Made by a program: the position numbers and the translations under genes
Part shown: positions 41,953-52,579 of the stretch, piece after piece
How positions within the stretch are numbered: position 1 is the stretch's first letter
Layout of the letters: the number at the start of each line of letters is the position of its first letter
The notes under the pieces: generated by a model
What the model saw: only the letters and a program-made list of their open reading frames with translations
Database searches by the model: none
Told to the model about the DNA's origin: nothing
Origin: Spiroplasma sp. NBRC 100390
GTDB taxonomy: Bacteria > Bacillota_I > Bacilli_A > Mycoplasmatales > Mycoplasmataceae
Length of the DNA stretch: 64,000 bases
Direction: 5' to 3'
NCBI RefSeq assembly: GCF_001886495.1
Contig: NZ_CP018022.1
Coordinates: 744,001-808,000, forward strand

Positions 41953-42267
41953 TTATAAATTTAATTTTTGTAATGCAAAGGATAAAACTTTTTCACCATC
42001 ACCCATGCCATAATCCATTTGGTCAATTATAAAAACTGGAATTTGATCTTTAATTGTTTTTTTAAAACGATCTAATTCATAACGAACTTGCGGTCCTAAC
42101 AATATGATGCTGGCTTCTTGTCAACGATGAATTGCTTCAATTGTTGGAATTGCTAAAACAGTTACATCACAATTTAACTTTTTTGCAGCTTCTTCCATTC
42201 GTGACACCAAAATTGATGTACTCATCCCGGCAGAACAAGCCAACATAATAACTGGTTTTACATCCAT
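41953..42267 (-). CDS. celA: PTS IIB, lactose/cellobiose family
   Basis: Phosphocarrier. 104 residues; the phospho-Cys loop M-L-A-C-S-A-G-M-S-T-S is near residue 11. Start ATG 42265-42267 follows GAGAGGAAA. Next to the IIC gene. Confidence 0.9.
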
Positions 42268-42390
42268 TATATTTGGTTTCCTCTCTGTAAAAATTATTGT
42301 TGTAAATTAAATTTTCAATATTATTGTTGAGTAAATAGTTGCTAATTCCAAGCTTTTCTACTTTTAGTTTATCACAGTTTCTAGTTAAAC

Positions 42391-42426
42391 AAAAAAAAAA
42401 AAAAAAAACGAATAATAAAATTCGTT
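42391..42426 (-). terminator. thrS terminator with T18 tail
   Basis: 7-bp stem (42407-42413 with 42420-42426) followed by 18 T on the minus strand (A18 at 42391-42408). Confidence 0.75.
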
Positions 42427-42443
42427 CCTAAAAAATATTTTCC

Positions 42444-44363
42444 TTATTTTTTATTAATGATTTGGTCGTTAACTAAAACAATAAACTCATCAAAACTAAC
42501 AGTTGTTTGTTCTTCTTGGCCATAAGCACGATATGTAATTAATTTTTGATCACGTTCTTGATCCCCAATCACAATTTGATATGGGATTTTTGCCACTTGT
42601 GCTTCTCGAATTTTATAACTTAATCGTTCATCACGATCATCAATGTTTGTTCGTAATTTTAGTTTTTTAAATTGCTGTTGTAGTTCTTCAGCATATCCTA
42701 AGTGGTGTTCATTATTAACTGGCATTAAAACAATTTGTTTTGGGGCTAATCAAAATGGTAATACCCCTTTTGTTTGTTCTAATAAAATTGCAATAAATCG
42801 TTCATACGTTCCAATCAAACCACGATGTAACATTACTGGCATTGCTTTTGCACCATTTGAGTCAATATAACTTAACTTAAACTTTTGCGGTAATAAAAAA
42901 TCAAATTGGAGTGTTGAAACCGTAATTTCATGGTTTAAAGCAGTTTTAATTTGAACATCTAATTTTGGTCCATAAAAAGCAGCTTCACCAACCATTGGCA
43001 CATATGGAATTTTTAAATCATCCAGCGCTTCTTGCAGCATTTGTTCAGCATGATTTCACATTTGATCATCATCATAATATTTTTCCTTATTAACTGGGTC
43101 ACGTAATGATAAGGAGTAATAATCAACAGTAATATTTAAAGTTGTTAAAACTTCACTAATTAACTTAAAACAACGCTTAAATTCTTCTTTTAACTGGTCA
43201 TGACGAAGAAAAATATGAGAATCAGTTAATTGCATCATGCGAACCCGTTCTAGTCCTGTTAAACTTCCTGATGTTTCATAACGGTGTAAAATTGCATGTT
43301 CGGCAATTCGAAGTGGCAAGTCACGATAACTACGTTGCTTGTAATTATAAACAGCAATATGATGGGGACAAGCCATTGGTCGTAAAACACTAATTTCATT
43401 ATCTTGTGCCATTGGCGCAAACATATTTTCTTGATAATGATCTCAATGGCCAGAAATTTTATACATTTCACTTGTCCCAATAACCGGTGTATCAACTTCA
43501 ATAAAATCATATTCTCATTCTTTATCACGGATATATTCTTGTAACACTTTTTTTAAGGCCATTCCATTTGGCAATCAAATTGGTAACCCTGGTCCAACTA
43601 ACTGGTCAAATGTAAAAATTTCAAGGTCTTTCCCAATTTTCCGATGATCACGTTCTTTTCGTTCTTGATAAGTTAGCATTAATTGTTCAAATAATTCACG
43701 AGAAAAATGTGCACCACCAGTAATTCGTTGTAACATCTTATTCTTCGCATCATCTTGTCAATATGCTCCAGCTAATGTTCATAATTTAAAAACCTTAATA
43801 TTTTTAGCAGAAATAACTGGATAATTATTGGGAAGATATAATTGTTCTGCAACAAAATAAGCAGATTGGTTATCGACAGGTTGTTCAGCCATAGTTGCTA
43901 ATAAATATTCATTATTTTGATATCACTTTTTTGCTTCCGCTGTTGACCCATAAACAGGGTTAATTGGGATATTACCATTAATTAATTTTGTCATTTCTGC
44001 TTCAACAGCACTAATATCAGTTTCTTTTAGATGTGGTTCAACATCAATATCCACAAAAAAAGTATCATCTTGGTAAGCAATTTGAGCAATTTGGGCAGTT
44101 GGGTATAAATTAGTAATTGCTTTTGCAGTTATTAAGCTTGCTGTATAATTAATAATTGATAATGCTAATGGTGATTTATCAGTAATAATTTCTAATGTTC
44201 CATCTGTTGTCATAAGATAATCTAAGCTACAAACTTTGTTTGCAAAGACTCCTCCTAATGCTGTTTTCCCTAAGCTCGGAGCAATACTAGTTGCAACTGC
44301 TTGAATTGTTTGTGGTGCTGATAGTTCACGAACTTGACCATCAGGTAAAGTAATTTTAATCAT
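42444..44363 (-). CDS. thrS: threonyl-tRNA synthetase, editing-deficient by sequence
   Basis: Charges tRNA-Thr. 639 residues with TGS domain, editing-type domain, class II core ([16 protein letters not shown] motif 2, [11 protein letters not shown] motif 3) and anticodon domain. In the editing domain the zinc-like His pair (H-x3-H) is replaced by TASLITAKA and the usual C-R-G-P-H segment by [11 protein letters not shown], so proofreading of Ser-tRNA-Thr is probably lost. Start ATG follows AAAGGAAG. T-box leader. Confidence 0.95.
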
Positions 44364-44385
44364 TTTATATCTTCCTTTCTAAAAG

Positions 44386-44620
44386 AAAAACTCGCTCCCA
44401 ATATTATTTATTAATAATACTAGGAGCGAGTTTTTCGCGGTACCATCCTAATTAAATTAGGCAAGAACCTAATTTATCTTTCACACTTAATAACGAAAAG
44501 TGCTTAAACGTAAACTTATTTGTTGCTAGTAATTTAACCGTTCTTTTATTAAGCTTCCATCATCCTTAACTTGCTGGGAAAAGAAGAGTGGTTAAACCAT
44601 GGTCAACTTGTTTAATTTAT
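44386..44620 (-). promoter_or_regulatory. T-box leader, thrS
   Basis: Conserved T-box core (minus strand AGGATGGTACCGCG at 44436-44449), terminator 44386-44398 with 44423-44435, and the stem I GGATGATGG region at about 44558-44566. The likely specifier is ACT (44528-44530, Thr). Uncharged tRNA-Thr would favour the antiterminator. Confidence 0.85.
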
Positions 44621-46053
44621 TTAATTGTAATTTCTTTAATTTCTTCATTACGAGCAAATAGGATTGTTGAACCAATTTTTGCTCCTCATTTTTTTGCAAC
44701 TTCACAAATTGCCTTATCGTTAGTTTTAAAATCATCATAATTATCAACTTTGTTCATAAAAATTGAATGTCAGGCTCCAAAGGCCGTATATAACTCCGGA
44801 ATTGGCGTAACCCCTAAAATTATAATATTAGGACGGAATTTTGAAATTGTTTTCAATAATTCCCCCGTATTTGAAACAACCACCGCATATTCATATTTAC
44901 CATCTTTAGCTTTATTTGCTAATTTTTTTGCAATTTCAGCCCGTGGTCCTGATGTTGAGCGGGTTGCATCTTCTAATTGTTTACCATAGTATAATTTTGA
45001 ATAAAATTCATGTTCGGCACGTTTGTTAATTAACGCCATTGTCCCAACAGTAATAAAGGGATAATCACCATTTGCTGATTCTCCTGATAACATTGTTGCG
45101 TCAGACCCTAATTCTGTTGCAAAGTAAACATCAGTTACTTCTGCTCTTGTTGGTGAAGGATTTTCCGTCATTGTTTCTAACATTTGCGTTGCCACAATCA
45201 CAATTTTTCCTGCTTCTCGACATTTACGAATAATGATTTTTTCTCAATATGGAACATCATAATAAGGAATCTCTAATCCTAAGTCTCCCCGTGCCACCAT
45301 AATTCCGTCTGCTGCAGCAATAATTTCATCAATATTATTAATTCCAATTTGTGATTCAATTTTAGCAATAATTTGAATATGCTCAGCATCACACTCTTTT
45401 AATAATTTTCGAATTTCGTTGATATTTGCCGCTGTATTAACAAATGAAGCAGCAATATAATCAATCCCTTGTTCAACCCCAAATTTAATATCATTAATAT
45501 CTTTTTCAGCTAAAAACGGTAAGGTAAAATCAACCCCCGGTAAATTAATTCTTTTGTTTGTTTTAACAATGTGATGATTAAATGCTTTTGTTTCAATTAA
45601 TCCTGGTTTTACCGCTGTCACATTTAGTTGTAATTTCCCATCATCAACTAACACAACATCTCCAACTTTTAAATCTTGGGACATATCATAAGAAACTGTC
45701 ATTTCAGTTCCCGTTCCCTCACGAGTTTGATATTCATTTGGCAACGAATAAATTGTTACTGTTGCACCAGCAATAATTTCTTGCTTCCCATCTTTCATTA
45801 TTCCAACCCGAATTTCTGGTCCCTTTGTATCTAATAAAACTGAAATTGGTTTTCCAATTTTTGCACTAACTTCTTTTGCTCAAACAATTCGTGCCCCTTG
45901 TTCTTCATGATCTCCATGTGAAAAGTTTAACCGAATCGTATTCATTCCCACTTTGAACAATTCTTCAATCGCCCCCGCTGAATGCGTACTTGGCCCGATT
46001 GTTGTTATAATCTTTGTTCGTTTCATTTTTTCATTAATATTAAAGTTATCCAT
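44617..46053 (-). CDS. pyk: pyruvate kinase
   Basis: PEP + ADP to pyruvate + ATP. 478 residues; TTIGPSTHSAGAIEEL, DTKGPEIR, the KIESQIGINN / MVARGDLGLE active-site strands, and QMLETM. Start ATG follows AAGGAGA. Downstream of pfkA, as in the spiralin locus; its end overlaps the start of the thrS leader. Confidence 0.97.
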
Positions 46054-46105
46054 TCTTTTGACAATCTCCTTCTAAAATATCTTACCACCTTATTTTATCG
46101 CAAAA

Positions 46106-47089
46106 TTATGATTTTTGATAAATATTCTGATTTAATTCATCAAATTGTGCTCAAATTTTTTTGCGCGAAGCACGAGGGATACTTAATGCTTCCATAATTG
46201 GTCGAGCAACAATTTGATCACCTTGATTTCCAATTGCTAATCCCCCATGACCAGCAATAATTTGTTCAACAGCAAATTGAGCCATTTGAAAAGCACGATA
46301 ACGTTCCATTGCCGTTGGAATTCCACCACGTTGGGTATGTCCTAACACTGTGGCACGTGTTACATAACCACTTTTCTTTTCAACTAATTTTGCTAATTCA
46401 TGAACGTCAGGATAAATCATCTCACTAACAACAACTACAACACTTCGTTTTTGTGCTTGGTGTAATGCCGCAACACGATTGGCAATTTCATCAGCAGTTA
46501 AAGCTGCTTCATTAATTGAAATTAAATCAGCACCTCCGGCAATTCCAGCATATAATGCAATATCACCACAAGCATGACCCATTACTTCAACAATTGCGCA
46601 ACGATTGTGTGATTGCATTGTATCGCGTAAACGATCAATTGCTTCAACGACAATATTAATTGCCGTATCAAACCCAATTGTGTAATCTGACGAAGTAATA
46701 TCATTATCAATCGTACCTGGTAAAGCAATACAGTTAATTCCCATTTCTGTTAAACGTTGTGCACCTTGATAACTACCATCCCCACCAATAACAACTAATG
46801 CTTCAATCCCCTGTTGTTTTAAATTAGCAACAGCTTTTTCTCGGACCGCTGGTTCTTTAAACTCTGGTAATCGCGCACTACCAATAACAGTTCCACCTAA
46901 CCGCATAATACTATCCGCAAAATTATTATCAACAAGTTCAATTCAATTATTGACTAATCCTAAATAACCATCCCGAATAATATAAGTTTCTAAGCCTTTT
47001 GCGTGTGCCGTTTTAATTACTCCTGCAATTGCGGCATTCATTCCTTGTGAATCGCCCCCAGATGTTAGAATTCCAATTTTTTTCAACAT
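46106..47089 (-). CDS. pfkA: 6-phosphofructokinase
   Basis: Commits fructose 6-phosphate to glycolysis. 327 residues; [13 protein letters not shown] (ATP loop), [29 protein letters not shown] (catalytic Asp), and [10 protein letters not shown]. Start ATG follows AAAAGGAG. Between the decayed spiralin copy and pyk. Confidence 0.97.
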
Positions 47090-47177
47090 ATTGATACTCC
47101 TTTTCTTTTTTTCATCTTGTTATATTAATTTTAGTGGATATTCTACGATTGTAAAGATTTTTTTGACCAAAAGCATA

Positions 47178-47203
47178 AAAAACACTCATTAGTGAGTGTT
47201 TTT
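47178..47203 (-). terminator. terminator of decayed spiralin copy
   Basis: 8-bp stem (47181-47188 with 47193-47200), TTAG loop, T run on the minus strand. Diverged copy of the terminator at 48268-48295. Confidence 0.8.
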
Positions 47204-47229
47204 CTATTTTTAGTTTAATCAAAAAATAT

Positions 47230-48018
47230 TTAGAACTTATTTAATATAAATATTTCTGAAACTCTTTCACCTTTAGCAGTTACTGTGAATTCAACTACTT
47301 GTGTATCTGTAAAATCACCTGGTTGTTCATTATTTGTGATTGTATAACCTGTTCCTAATGCAACATCATTAGGCCCCGTTTCTCTTAATTTATTTGCTGT
47401 TTCAACAGGTCCCATAATCGTTACATTAACGTTAAGTGTAAGTAAGCCCCTTGCTGCAACAGCACTTTTATCTGTTACAAAAAGTGTTTATTCTGAAATT
47501 CCTGGTGAAGTTACTCTTGACATATCAATTGTTGTTGCTTAATCTTCAATTGTAATTTCACTTGAAAATTCAGTTCCCGAAACATATCCTTGGACTTTTT
47601 TAGCGACTGTCAAGAACTCAGCAGATATCTCTCTATCTGTATCTTCTTTGTAAGATTCTTTAATTTGCACATCAGTTGCTTTTTTAATCGTTAAAGTAAT
47701 CTTATCACCTTTTTTTAATGGGAAAGTAACACCATCTCCTAATTTGTAAGTAACAACAAAAGCATTTCTAAATAATGGCATATTAATTTCTTTACTTTTT
47801 TCGGGATCTTTTACTGTATTAGCAACAATTGTAATTACCCTAATATTTAGTGTATCTTCATCATCAACTCTCCTCAATAAAGATTTTTCAAAATCTGATG
47901 CCTTTAACCCTCCTAAGGTATCTTTGGTTTTATTATTTCATTTATTACATGCGACTACTGTCGTTGCTCCGGTTACCGTTAACCCGAATGCTCCTAAAAT
48001 TGCTAACAGTTTTTTCAT
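47230..48018 (-). pseudogene. decayed tandem copy of spiralin
   Basis: Starts with the same lipoprotein signal (GAFGLTVTGATTVVAC) and follows the intact copy along its length. The CAA of the intact gene is TAA at 47539-47541, and a CAG is TAA about 45 bp later; the C-terminus is also altered. A truncated lipoprotein of about 159 residues could still be made. The upstream ATG context and ribosome site are kept. Confidence 0.85.
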
Positions 48019-48267
48019 TTCTTTTTTCCTTTCTGATTCAGTACCTAATACAAAACAAAAGTAATTATTACAATTAAAAATTGCAATACATAATAATTGC
48101 AATACATAAGAGGAAAGAAACGTTAATTTACTATTACATATTTTAATAATACTTTTAACTGTTTCCTATCCTACTGAGTTTATTTATCTTTTTCTTAGTT
48201 TCTTTCTCTTATTCTAAGTTAAGAATATCATATTTTTTAAAAAAGACAATTAAATTGCAAAAAAATA
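48019..48267 (-). promoter_or_regulatory. duplicated spiralin upstream region
   Basis: Nearly the same as the region before the intact spiralin (49125-49335): ribosome site TTTCC, a TTACAATTAAAAATTGYAAT palindrome, AAGAGGAAAG-AACG and ATTTACTATTA blocks. The duplicate carries the promoter too. Confidence 0.6.
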
Positions 48268-48295
48268 AAAAAACACTAATTAATTAGTGTTTTTT
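48268..48295 (-). terminator. spiralin terminator
   Basis: Perfect stem AACACTAATT (48272-48281) with AATTAGTGTT (48282-48291) followed by T run on the minus strand. Confidence 0.85.
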
Positions 48296-48329
48296 TATTT
48301 TAGTTTAATTAAAAGATGTTTAAAATTTA

Positions 48330-49124
48330 CTAAGTTGTAGCTTTAACTTGTACTGTAAATTCAAATGTTCCTGAGATTTTATCACCTTTAGCAGTTACTG
48401 TAAACTTAACTGGTTTTGCATCTGTAAAATCACCTGCTACTCCATCATTTGTGATCTCATAATCTGTTCCTAATGCAACATCGGCAGGTACCCCTGCTAC
48501 TGCTTTAATTGCAGTTGCAACAGGTCCTGTAATCGCTGCATTACTGTTAAGGGCAGATAAATCACCTTCTTTAACATCAGCTGGATCTGTTACTGTAATT
48601 GTCTGTTCACCAATTGATGGTGCTGTTGCTCCTGAAATATCAACTGTTGTTGCTTGATCTTCAATTGTAATTTCACTTGAAAATTTAGTTCCTGAAATAT
48701 ATCCTTGTAATTTTTTAGCTAATGCTAAATCGTCATTACTGATGTCTTTGCTTTCTGCTGCTTTGTAAAATTCTTTGATTTGCGCATCAGTTGCTTTTTC
48801 AATTGTTAAAGTAAATTTCTTACCTTTGTCTAATGGATAAGCAGCATCTTTATCAGTAACAACAAAAGCGTGTCCAAATAATTTAAGATTGTCAGTGATT
48901 TCTTTCTTTTTAGCGTCATCTGCTGCTTTACCACCAACAATTGTAATTACTTTAGTATTTAAAGTAGCTTTATCTGCAGTTCCTAATAAGGCTTTAGCAA
49001 AATCTGATGCTTTTAATCCTCCTAAAGTATCTTTTTTGCTATCTCCTTTGTTACATGCAACTACTGTCGTTGCTCCGGTTGCTGTTAACCCGAATGCTCC
49101 TAAAATTGCTAGAAGTTTCTTCAT
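48330..49124 (-). CDS. spi: spiralin (major surface lipoprotein)
   Basis: Most abundant Spiroplasma membrane protein; acylated lipoprotein on the outer face of the membrane. 264 residues (S. citri spiralin is about 241). The signal MKKLLAILGAFGLTATGATTVVAC has lipobox Cys24. The C-terminal half matches what I recall of spiralin: VDISGA, DLSALN, DYEITND, AGDFTDAKPVKFTVTAKG and a closing VKAT. The N-terminal half differs more. ATG 49122-49124 follows AAAGGAAAC; an upstream in-frame start at 49148 lacks a site. No TGA. Locus order supports the call. Confidence 0.88.
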   Translation of the reverse strand: MKKLLAILGAFGLTATGATTVVACNKGDSKKDTLGGLKASDFAKALLGTADKATLNTKVITIVGGKAADDAKKKEITDNLKLFGHAFVVTDKDAAYPLDKGKKFTLTIEKATDAQIKEFYKAAESKDISNDDLALAKKLQGYISGTKFSSEITIEDQATTVDISGATAPSIGEQTITVTDPADVKEGDLSALNSNAAITGPVATAIKAVAGVPADVALGTDYEITNDGVAGDFTDAKPVKFTVTAKGDKISGTFEFTVQVKATT

Positions 49125-49388
49125 TCTTTTTGTTTCCTTTCTGTTCAAGTAGGTTATATAAAAGCAAAAGTAATTATTACAATTAAAAATTGTAATACAT
49201 AAGAGGAAAGGAACGTTAATTTACTATTAAATAATTTTAATAATACTTTAACTGCTTTCTTATCCTACTGACTTCATTTATATCTTTCTTAATTTCTTTC
49301 CCTTATACCGATAAGGATATCATATTTTCTTAAAAAAGCAATAAATATTTTGAAAAAAAAAAAAAAAAAAGATTTCCAATTAACTTGA
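49125..49388 (-). promoter_or_regulatory. spiralin upstream region
   Basis: Holds the ribosome site, a TTACAATT palindrome (about 49175-49195) and a CCTTAT/ATAAGG hairpin (about 49301-49320). The A18 (49353-49370) sits further out. An exact promoter cannot be assigned. Confidence 0.5.
49353..49370. repeat. A18 homopolymer upstream of spiralin
   Basis: Uninterrupted 18 A (T18 in spiralin direction) between protein X and spiralin; possibly the tail of a terminator for protein X. Confidence 0.7.
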
Positions 49389-50003
49389 CTAATCTTTTTT
49401 TATTTCTTTTACTTCTTTTGGCGTTGACTCATCAGCTGGTTTTGAAGCTGCTGCTTGTTCACTATCTGGCACAAACATCATAATTTCCTGGTTTAATAAG
49501 TTAACATTATTAACCATAAATTGTCCAGCTTGACTTGCCAATGAAAAACGAGTTTTTTTCTTACTGCGACTTCCTTCAGTATAATGAATAATTAACTGGT
49601 TTGTTTTATCATTGCGTTCAACACGATTGATTTTACGAATTAAAATCCGTTCTCCTAAGAAAGCAATTTCTTTTTCATCAATCCCAATTGCAATTGTTTG
49701 TAAAAATAAGAAAATGTAAACTCCAACCGCAACTGTTAAAACAAAAGCAATTACAATTACAGCAATTACTGGTGCATTTGATGATGGTTTAATCACAAAT
49801 TCTAATAAAAAGCCAACAATAACAACTGGTAAATTAATTCCTAACACAGTAAATAAAATAATTAAAATCTTTTTATTTACAAAACGTTCTTTAAATTCTC
49901 GTTTTGTAAAACTAATTAAATAACCAATAACTGACAAACTAACAGCAACAAATAAAAATGCTGCCATTGCGATTGCAATTATTGTTCCTTTTTGAGCATC
50001 CAT
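49389..50003 (-). CDS. conserved membrane protein X of the spiralin locus
   Basis: 204 residues; three membrane helices (about 8-30, 44-70, 78-103) then a cytoplasmic domain and a charged tail rich in Ala, Glu, Lys and Pro. Occupies the position of the ORF X known between tsf and spiralin in S. citri. Function unknown. ATG follows GGGAGGG. Confidence 0.8.
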   Translation of the reverse strand: MDAQKGTIIAIAMAAFLFVAVSLSVIGYLISFTKREFKERFVNKKILIILFTVLGINLPVVIVGFLLEFVIKPSSNAPVIAVIVIAFVLTVAVGVYIFLFLQTIAIGIDEKEIAFLGERILIRKINRVERNDKTNQLIIHYTEGSRSKKKTRFSLASQAGQFMVNNVNLLNQEIMMFVPDSEQAAASKPADESTPKEVKEIKKD

Positions 50004-50033
50004 TTTATGCCCTCCCTTCTGGCAAAAACAGTT

Positions 50034-50924
50034 CTATTTACGAACCTGTGCCATTACTTCTGTTGCAAAATCAACTTCTTCTTTTTCAATTCCTTCACCA
50101 ACTTCGTAACGAATCATATCAACGACGCTAACATTATTTGCTTTAATAACATCGCTAACTTTTTGGTCTGGATTAACAACAAAAGTTTGATCAAGGAATG
50201 ATATTTCGGCTAATTGTTTATTTAAACGCCCTTCAACCATTTTTTCTAAAATATTATCTGGTTTCCCAGCATTTTTAGGATCATTCTTTGCTTCAGTTGT
50301 TAAAATTGCTTTTTCACTTGCTAAAAAATCGGCTGAAATATCATTTCGTGAAATAAATTGGGGACGCATTGCTGACACATGCATTGCCAATTGTTTCCCA
50401 ATTGTTTCATCAATTTGCCCCGTAAAAACTAACACCGTTACAATTCGTTGATTAGAATGTAAATAAATTCCTAACGATTGATCTTGTTGTAAATGTAATG
50501 TTTTAAAACGACGAAGCGTAATTTTTTCACCAATTGTTGCAATTGCATGAACAATAACTGTCTCTAATGATTCACCATTAACTGATAATTGTAATGCTTC
50601 TTCAACTGTTTTTGGATCATTATTTAGTAATGTTTCTCCAACAGTTGCCATTAAGGCTAAAAATTGTTTATTTATTCCAACAAAATCGGTTTCTGAATTA
50701 ACTTCAAAAACAACTGTTTTATCTCCTTTTGTTACTAAACCAACTAATCCTTCCGCAGCAACACGGTCTGATTTTTTTGCAGCCTTCGTAATTCCTTTTT
50801 CGCGCAATCAAGTAATTGCTTTCTCAATGTTCCCATCTGTGGCTTCTAATGCTTTTTTACAGTCTAACATTCCGGCCCCAGTTCTTTCTCTTAATTCTTT
50901 CACTAATTGTGCAGTAACTGCCAT
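50034..50924 (-). CDS. tsf: elongation factor Ts
   Basis: Nucleotide-exchange factor for EF-Tu. 296 residues; [24 protein letters not shown] (start) and SETDFV typical. One TGA Trp (about 50808). ATG follows AAAGGAG. rpsB-tsf operon. Confidence 0.97.
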
Positions 50925-50992
50925 ACTGATTCTCCTTTCAAATTTAATGCTGCTTGTATTGAAACTAATCAGTTAATACAATTCAATTTTTG

Positions 50993-52243
50993 TTATTTTT
51001 TTGCTATTTTGCTATCAATAATTGTTAAATGTTTACCTAAGGCACTAACCATTTCGGCTTTTTTTCCTTTTGGTAATTCAAATAGATTTCCTAAAGTTTC
51101 TAATTCATCAACTTTTAATTTTGTTAATGTTTTTTCCAAATCGTTATCAACAACTTTAATTGTATTTAAATCAAAACTTGGTGTTGCGGCAACGGGGGTA
51201 ACTTTTTCAGCTTTTACTTTTGGTGCTGGTTTTTCAGCTACTGTTGCTGCTGAAGCAACTTTTTCAGCTTTTACTTTTGGTACTGACTCTTCACTTGCTG
51301 GTGCTACTGAAACAACTTTCTCAGTTTTTACTTTTGGCGCTGGTTGTTCATTTGCCATTACTGCTGGAACAACTTTCTCAGTTGTTTGATCAGCGATAAC
51401 TCGCGTTGAACTAGCTGTTCCTTCTGGACGTTGATCACGCGCAGGACTATTACGGTTAAATGAACGACGGTTATCATATTGACCACCACGTGGCCCACGA
51501 TTGTCATCCCCTTCACGACGAACAAATTCATTTGGTTTGAATTGTGGTTCTGGCATTTTAAGTCCCATTGCATCCCCATATAAATCAGCAATATGATGAG
51601 TAATAATTGCGATTGAACGCGAAGTATCATCATTAGCTGGAATAACATAATCAATTGGATCGGGGTCAACATTTGTATCACAAATTGCAATGACTGGAAT
51701 TCGTAATTTTCGTGCTTCACGCACAGCAATATGTTCTTCTTTGGGATCCACCACAAATAATGCTTGTGGTAATTCTTTCATTCCTTTAATTCCACCTAAG
51801 AATTTTTCCAATTTTTCTTTTTCTTTTTTAATTAACATTTGTTCTTTTTTTGGTAATAATTTTAATTCACCATTTTTTTCTTGACGTTCAATGTTTCATA
51901 AACGTTTTACTCGTAAATGAATTGTTTTTAAATTAGTTAATGTTCCACCTAATCAACGTTGATTAACATAAAAACATTCACAACGTTCTGCGGCGTCTTT
52001 TACAATTCATTTTGCTTGTTTTTTTGTTCCAACAAATAAAATCTTTCCTTTACGCGCTGCAATTGTTGTCATTAATTTTTTAACATCTTCTAATCGTCAT
52101 AATGTTTGTTGCAAATCAATAATATGAATCTTATTTTTTTCCCCATAAATATATGGTTTCATTTTCGGATTTCATCTTTTTGTTTGGTGCCCAAATTGCG
52201 CACCAGATTCTCATAACATTTCTCTTGTTAATTCTTTTGCCAT
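50993..52243 (-). CDS. rpsB: 30S ribosomal protein S2 with long C-terminal extension
   Basis: S2 core to about residue 228 (usual S2 about 230-250), including [10 protein letters not shown] and [15 protein letters not shown]. The total is 416 residues: residues 230-275 are basic and R/N/G-rich; 300-350 hold three repeats of about 17 residues built on P-K-V-K-x-E-K-V; and 368-405 resemble a SAP nucleic-acid-binding motif ([20 protein letters not shown]). Start ATG follows AAAGGAGAA, 20 bp upstream. The extension is real in-frame sequence; its function is unknown. Confidence 0.93.
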
Positions 52244-52387
52244 ATTTCTATTAAATTCTCCTTTTCGTTAAGACTTCCATTTATTTCTAACATTTACCAC
52301 TATCTTATTAAAATAAATAGCACTGGGCAAATGAATCCATAAATGTGTGTTGTATACCATTAATTTTTATTGAATACAAGCATTAAA

Positions 52388-52417
52388 ATTATAACACACT
52401 TTATTTTAATCAAGCAA
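52388..52417 (-). promoter_or_regulatory. rpsB-tsf promoter
   Basis: Minus strand TTGCTT, 18-nt spacer, TGT-TATAAT (extended -10). The 5-prime leader is then about 135 nt, a possible site of S2 autoregulation. Confidence 0.65.
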
Positions 52418-52420
52418 ATA

Positions 52421-52455
52421 AAAAAGGCTTTTTATCTTAGATAAAAAGCCTTTTT
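52421..52455. terminator. 17-bp bidirectional terminator
   Basis: Perfect arms 52421-52437 and 52439-52455 around one base, poly-T on either strand; ends the membrane-protein gene upstream and isolates the rpsB promoter. Confidence 0.85.
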
Positions 52456-52579
52456 AGCTGTTCATTTTTATAAGGTTGTTCATTTTATAAAATTATCATT
52501 TAAATTAAAAATTGTTTGTTTTTCAAATTTAATAATTTTTTCAATAGTAAATAAGTAAATCAAAAATAACAATCATTTC

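Larger units (their letters stand above)
47178..48236. repeat. tandem duplication, copy A (decayed)
   Basis: About 1.06 kb unit of terminator, spiralin-like gene and upstream region, matching copy B (48268-49322) in order and much of the sequence. Divergence is mostly in the coding part. Confidence 0.75.
48268..49322. repeat. tandem duplication, copy B (intact)
   Basis: Counterpart of copy A, holding the open spiralin gene. Confidence 0.75.

Noticed and set aside
43259-43528. ORF in a second frame of thrS
   Set aside because: Shadow of motif 2 region; no ribosome site.
47230-48018. Spiralin copy as an intact second lipoprotein
   Set aside because: Two in-frame TAA codons cannot be read as sense under table 4.
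50907-51389. Plus-strand 160-codon ORF opposite rpsB
   Set aside because: Antisense mirror of the low-complexity repeat in the S2 tail; no ribosome site.
51358-51756. 132-codon ORF in a second frame of rpsB
   Set aside because: Shadow frame of the conserved gene.
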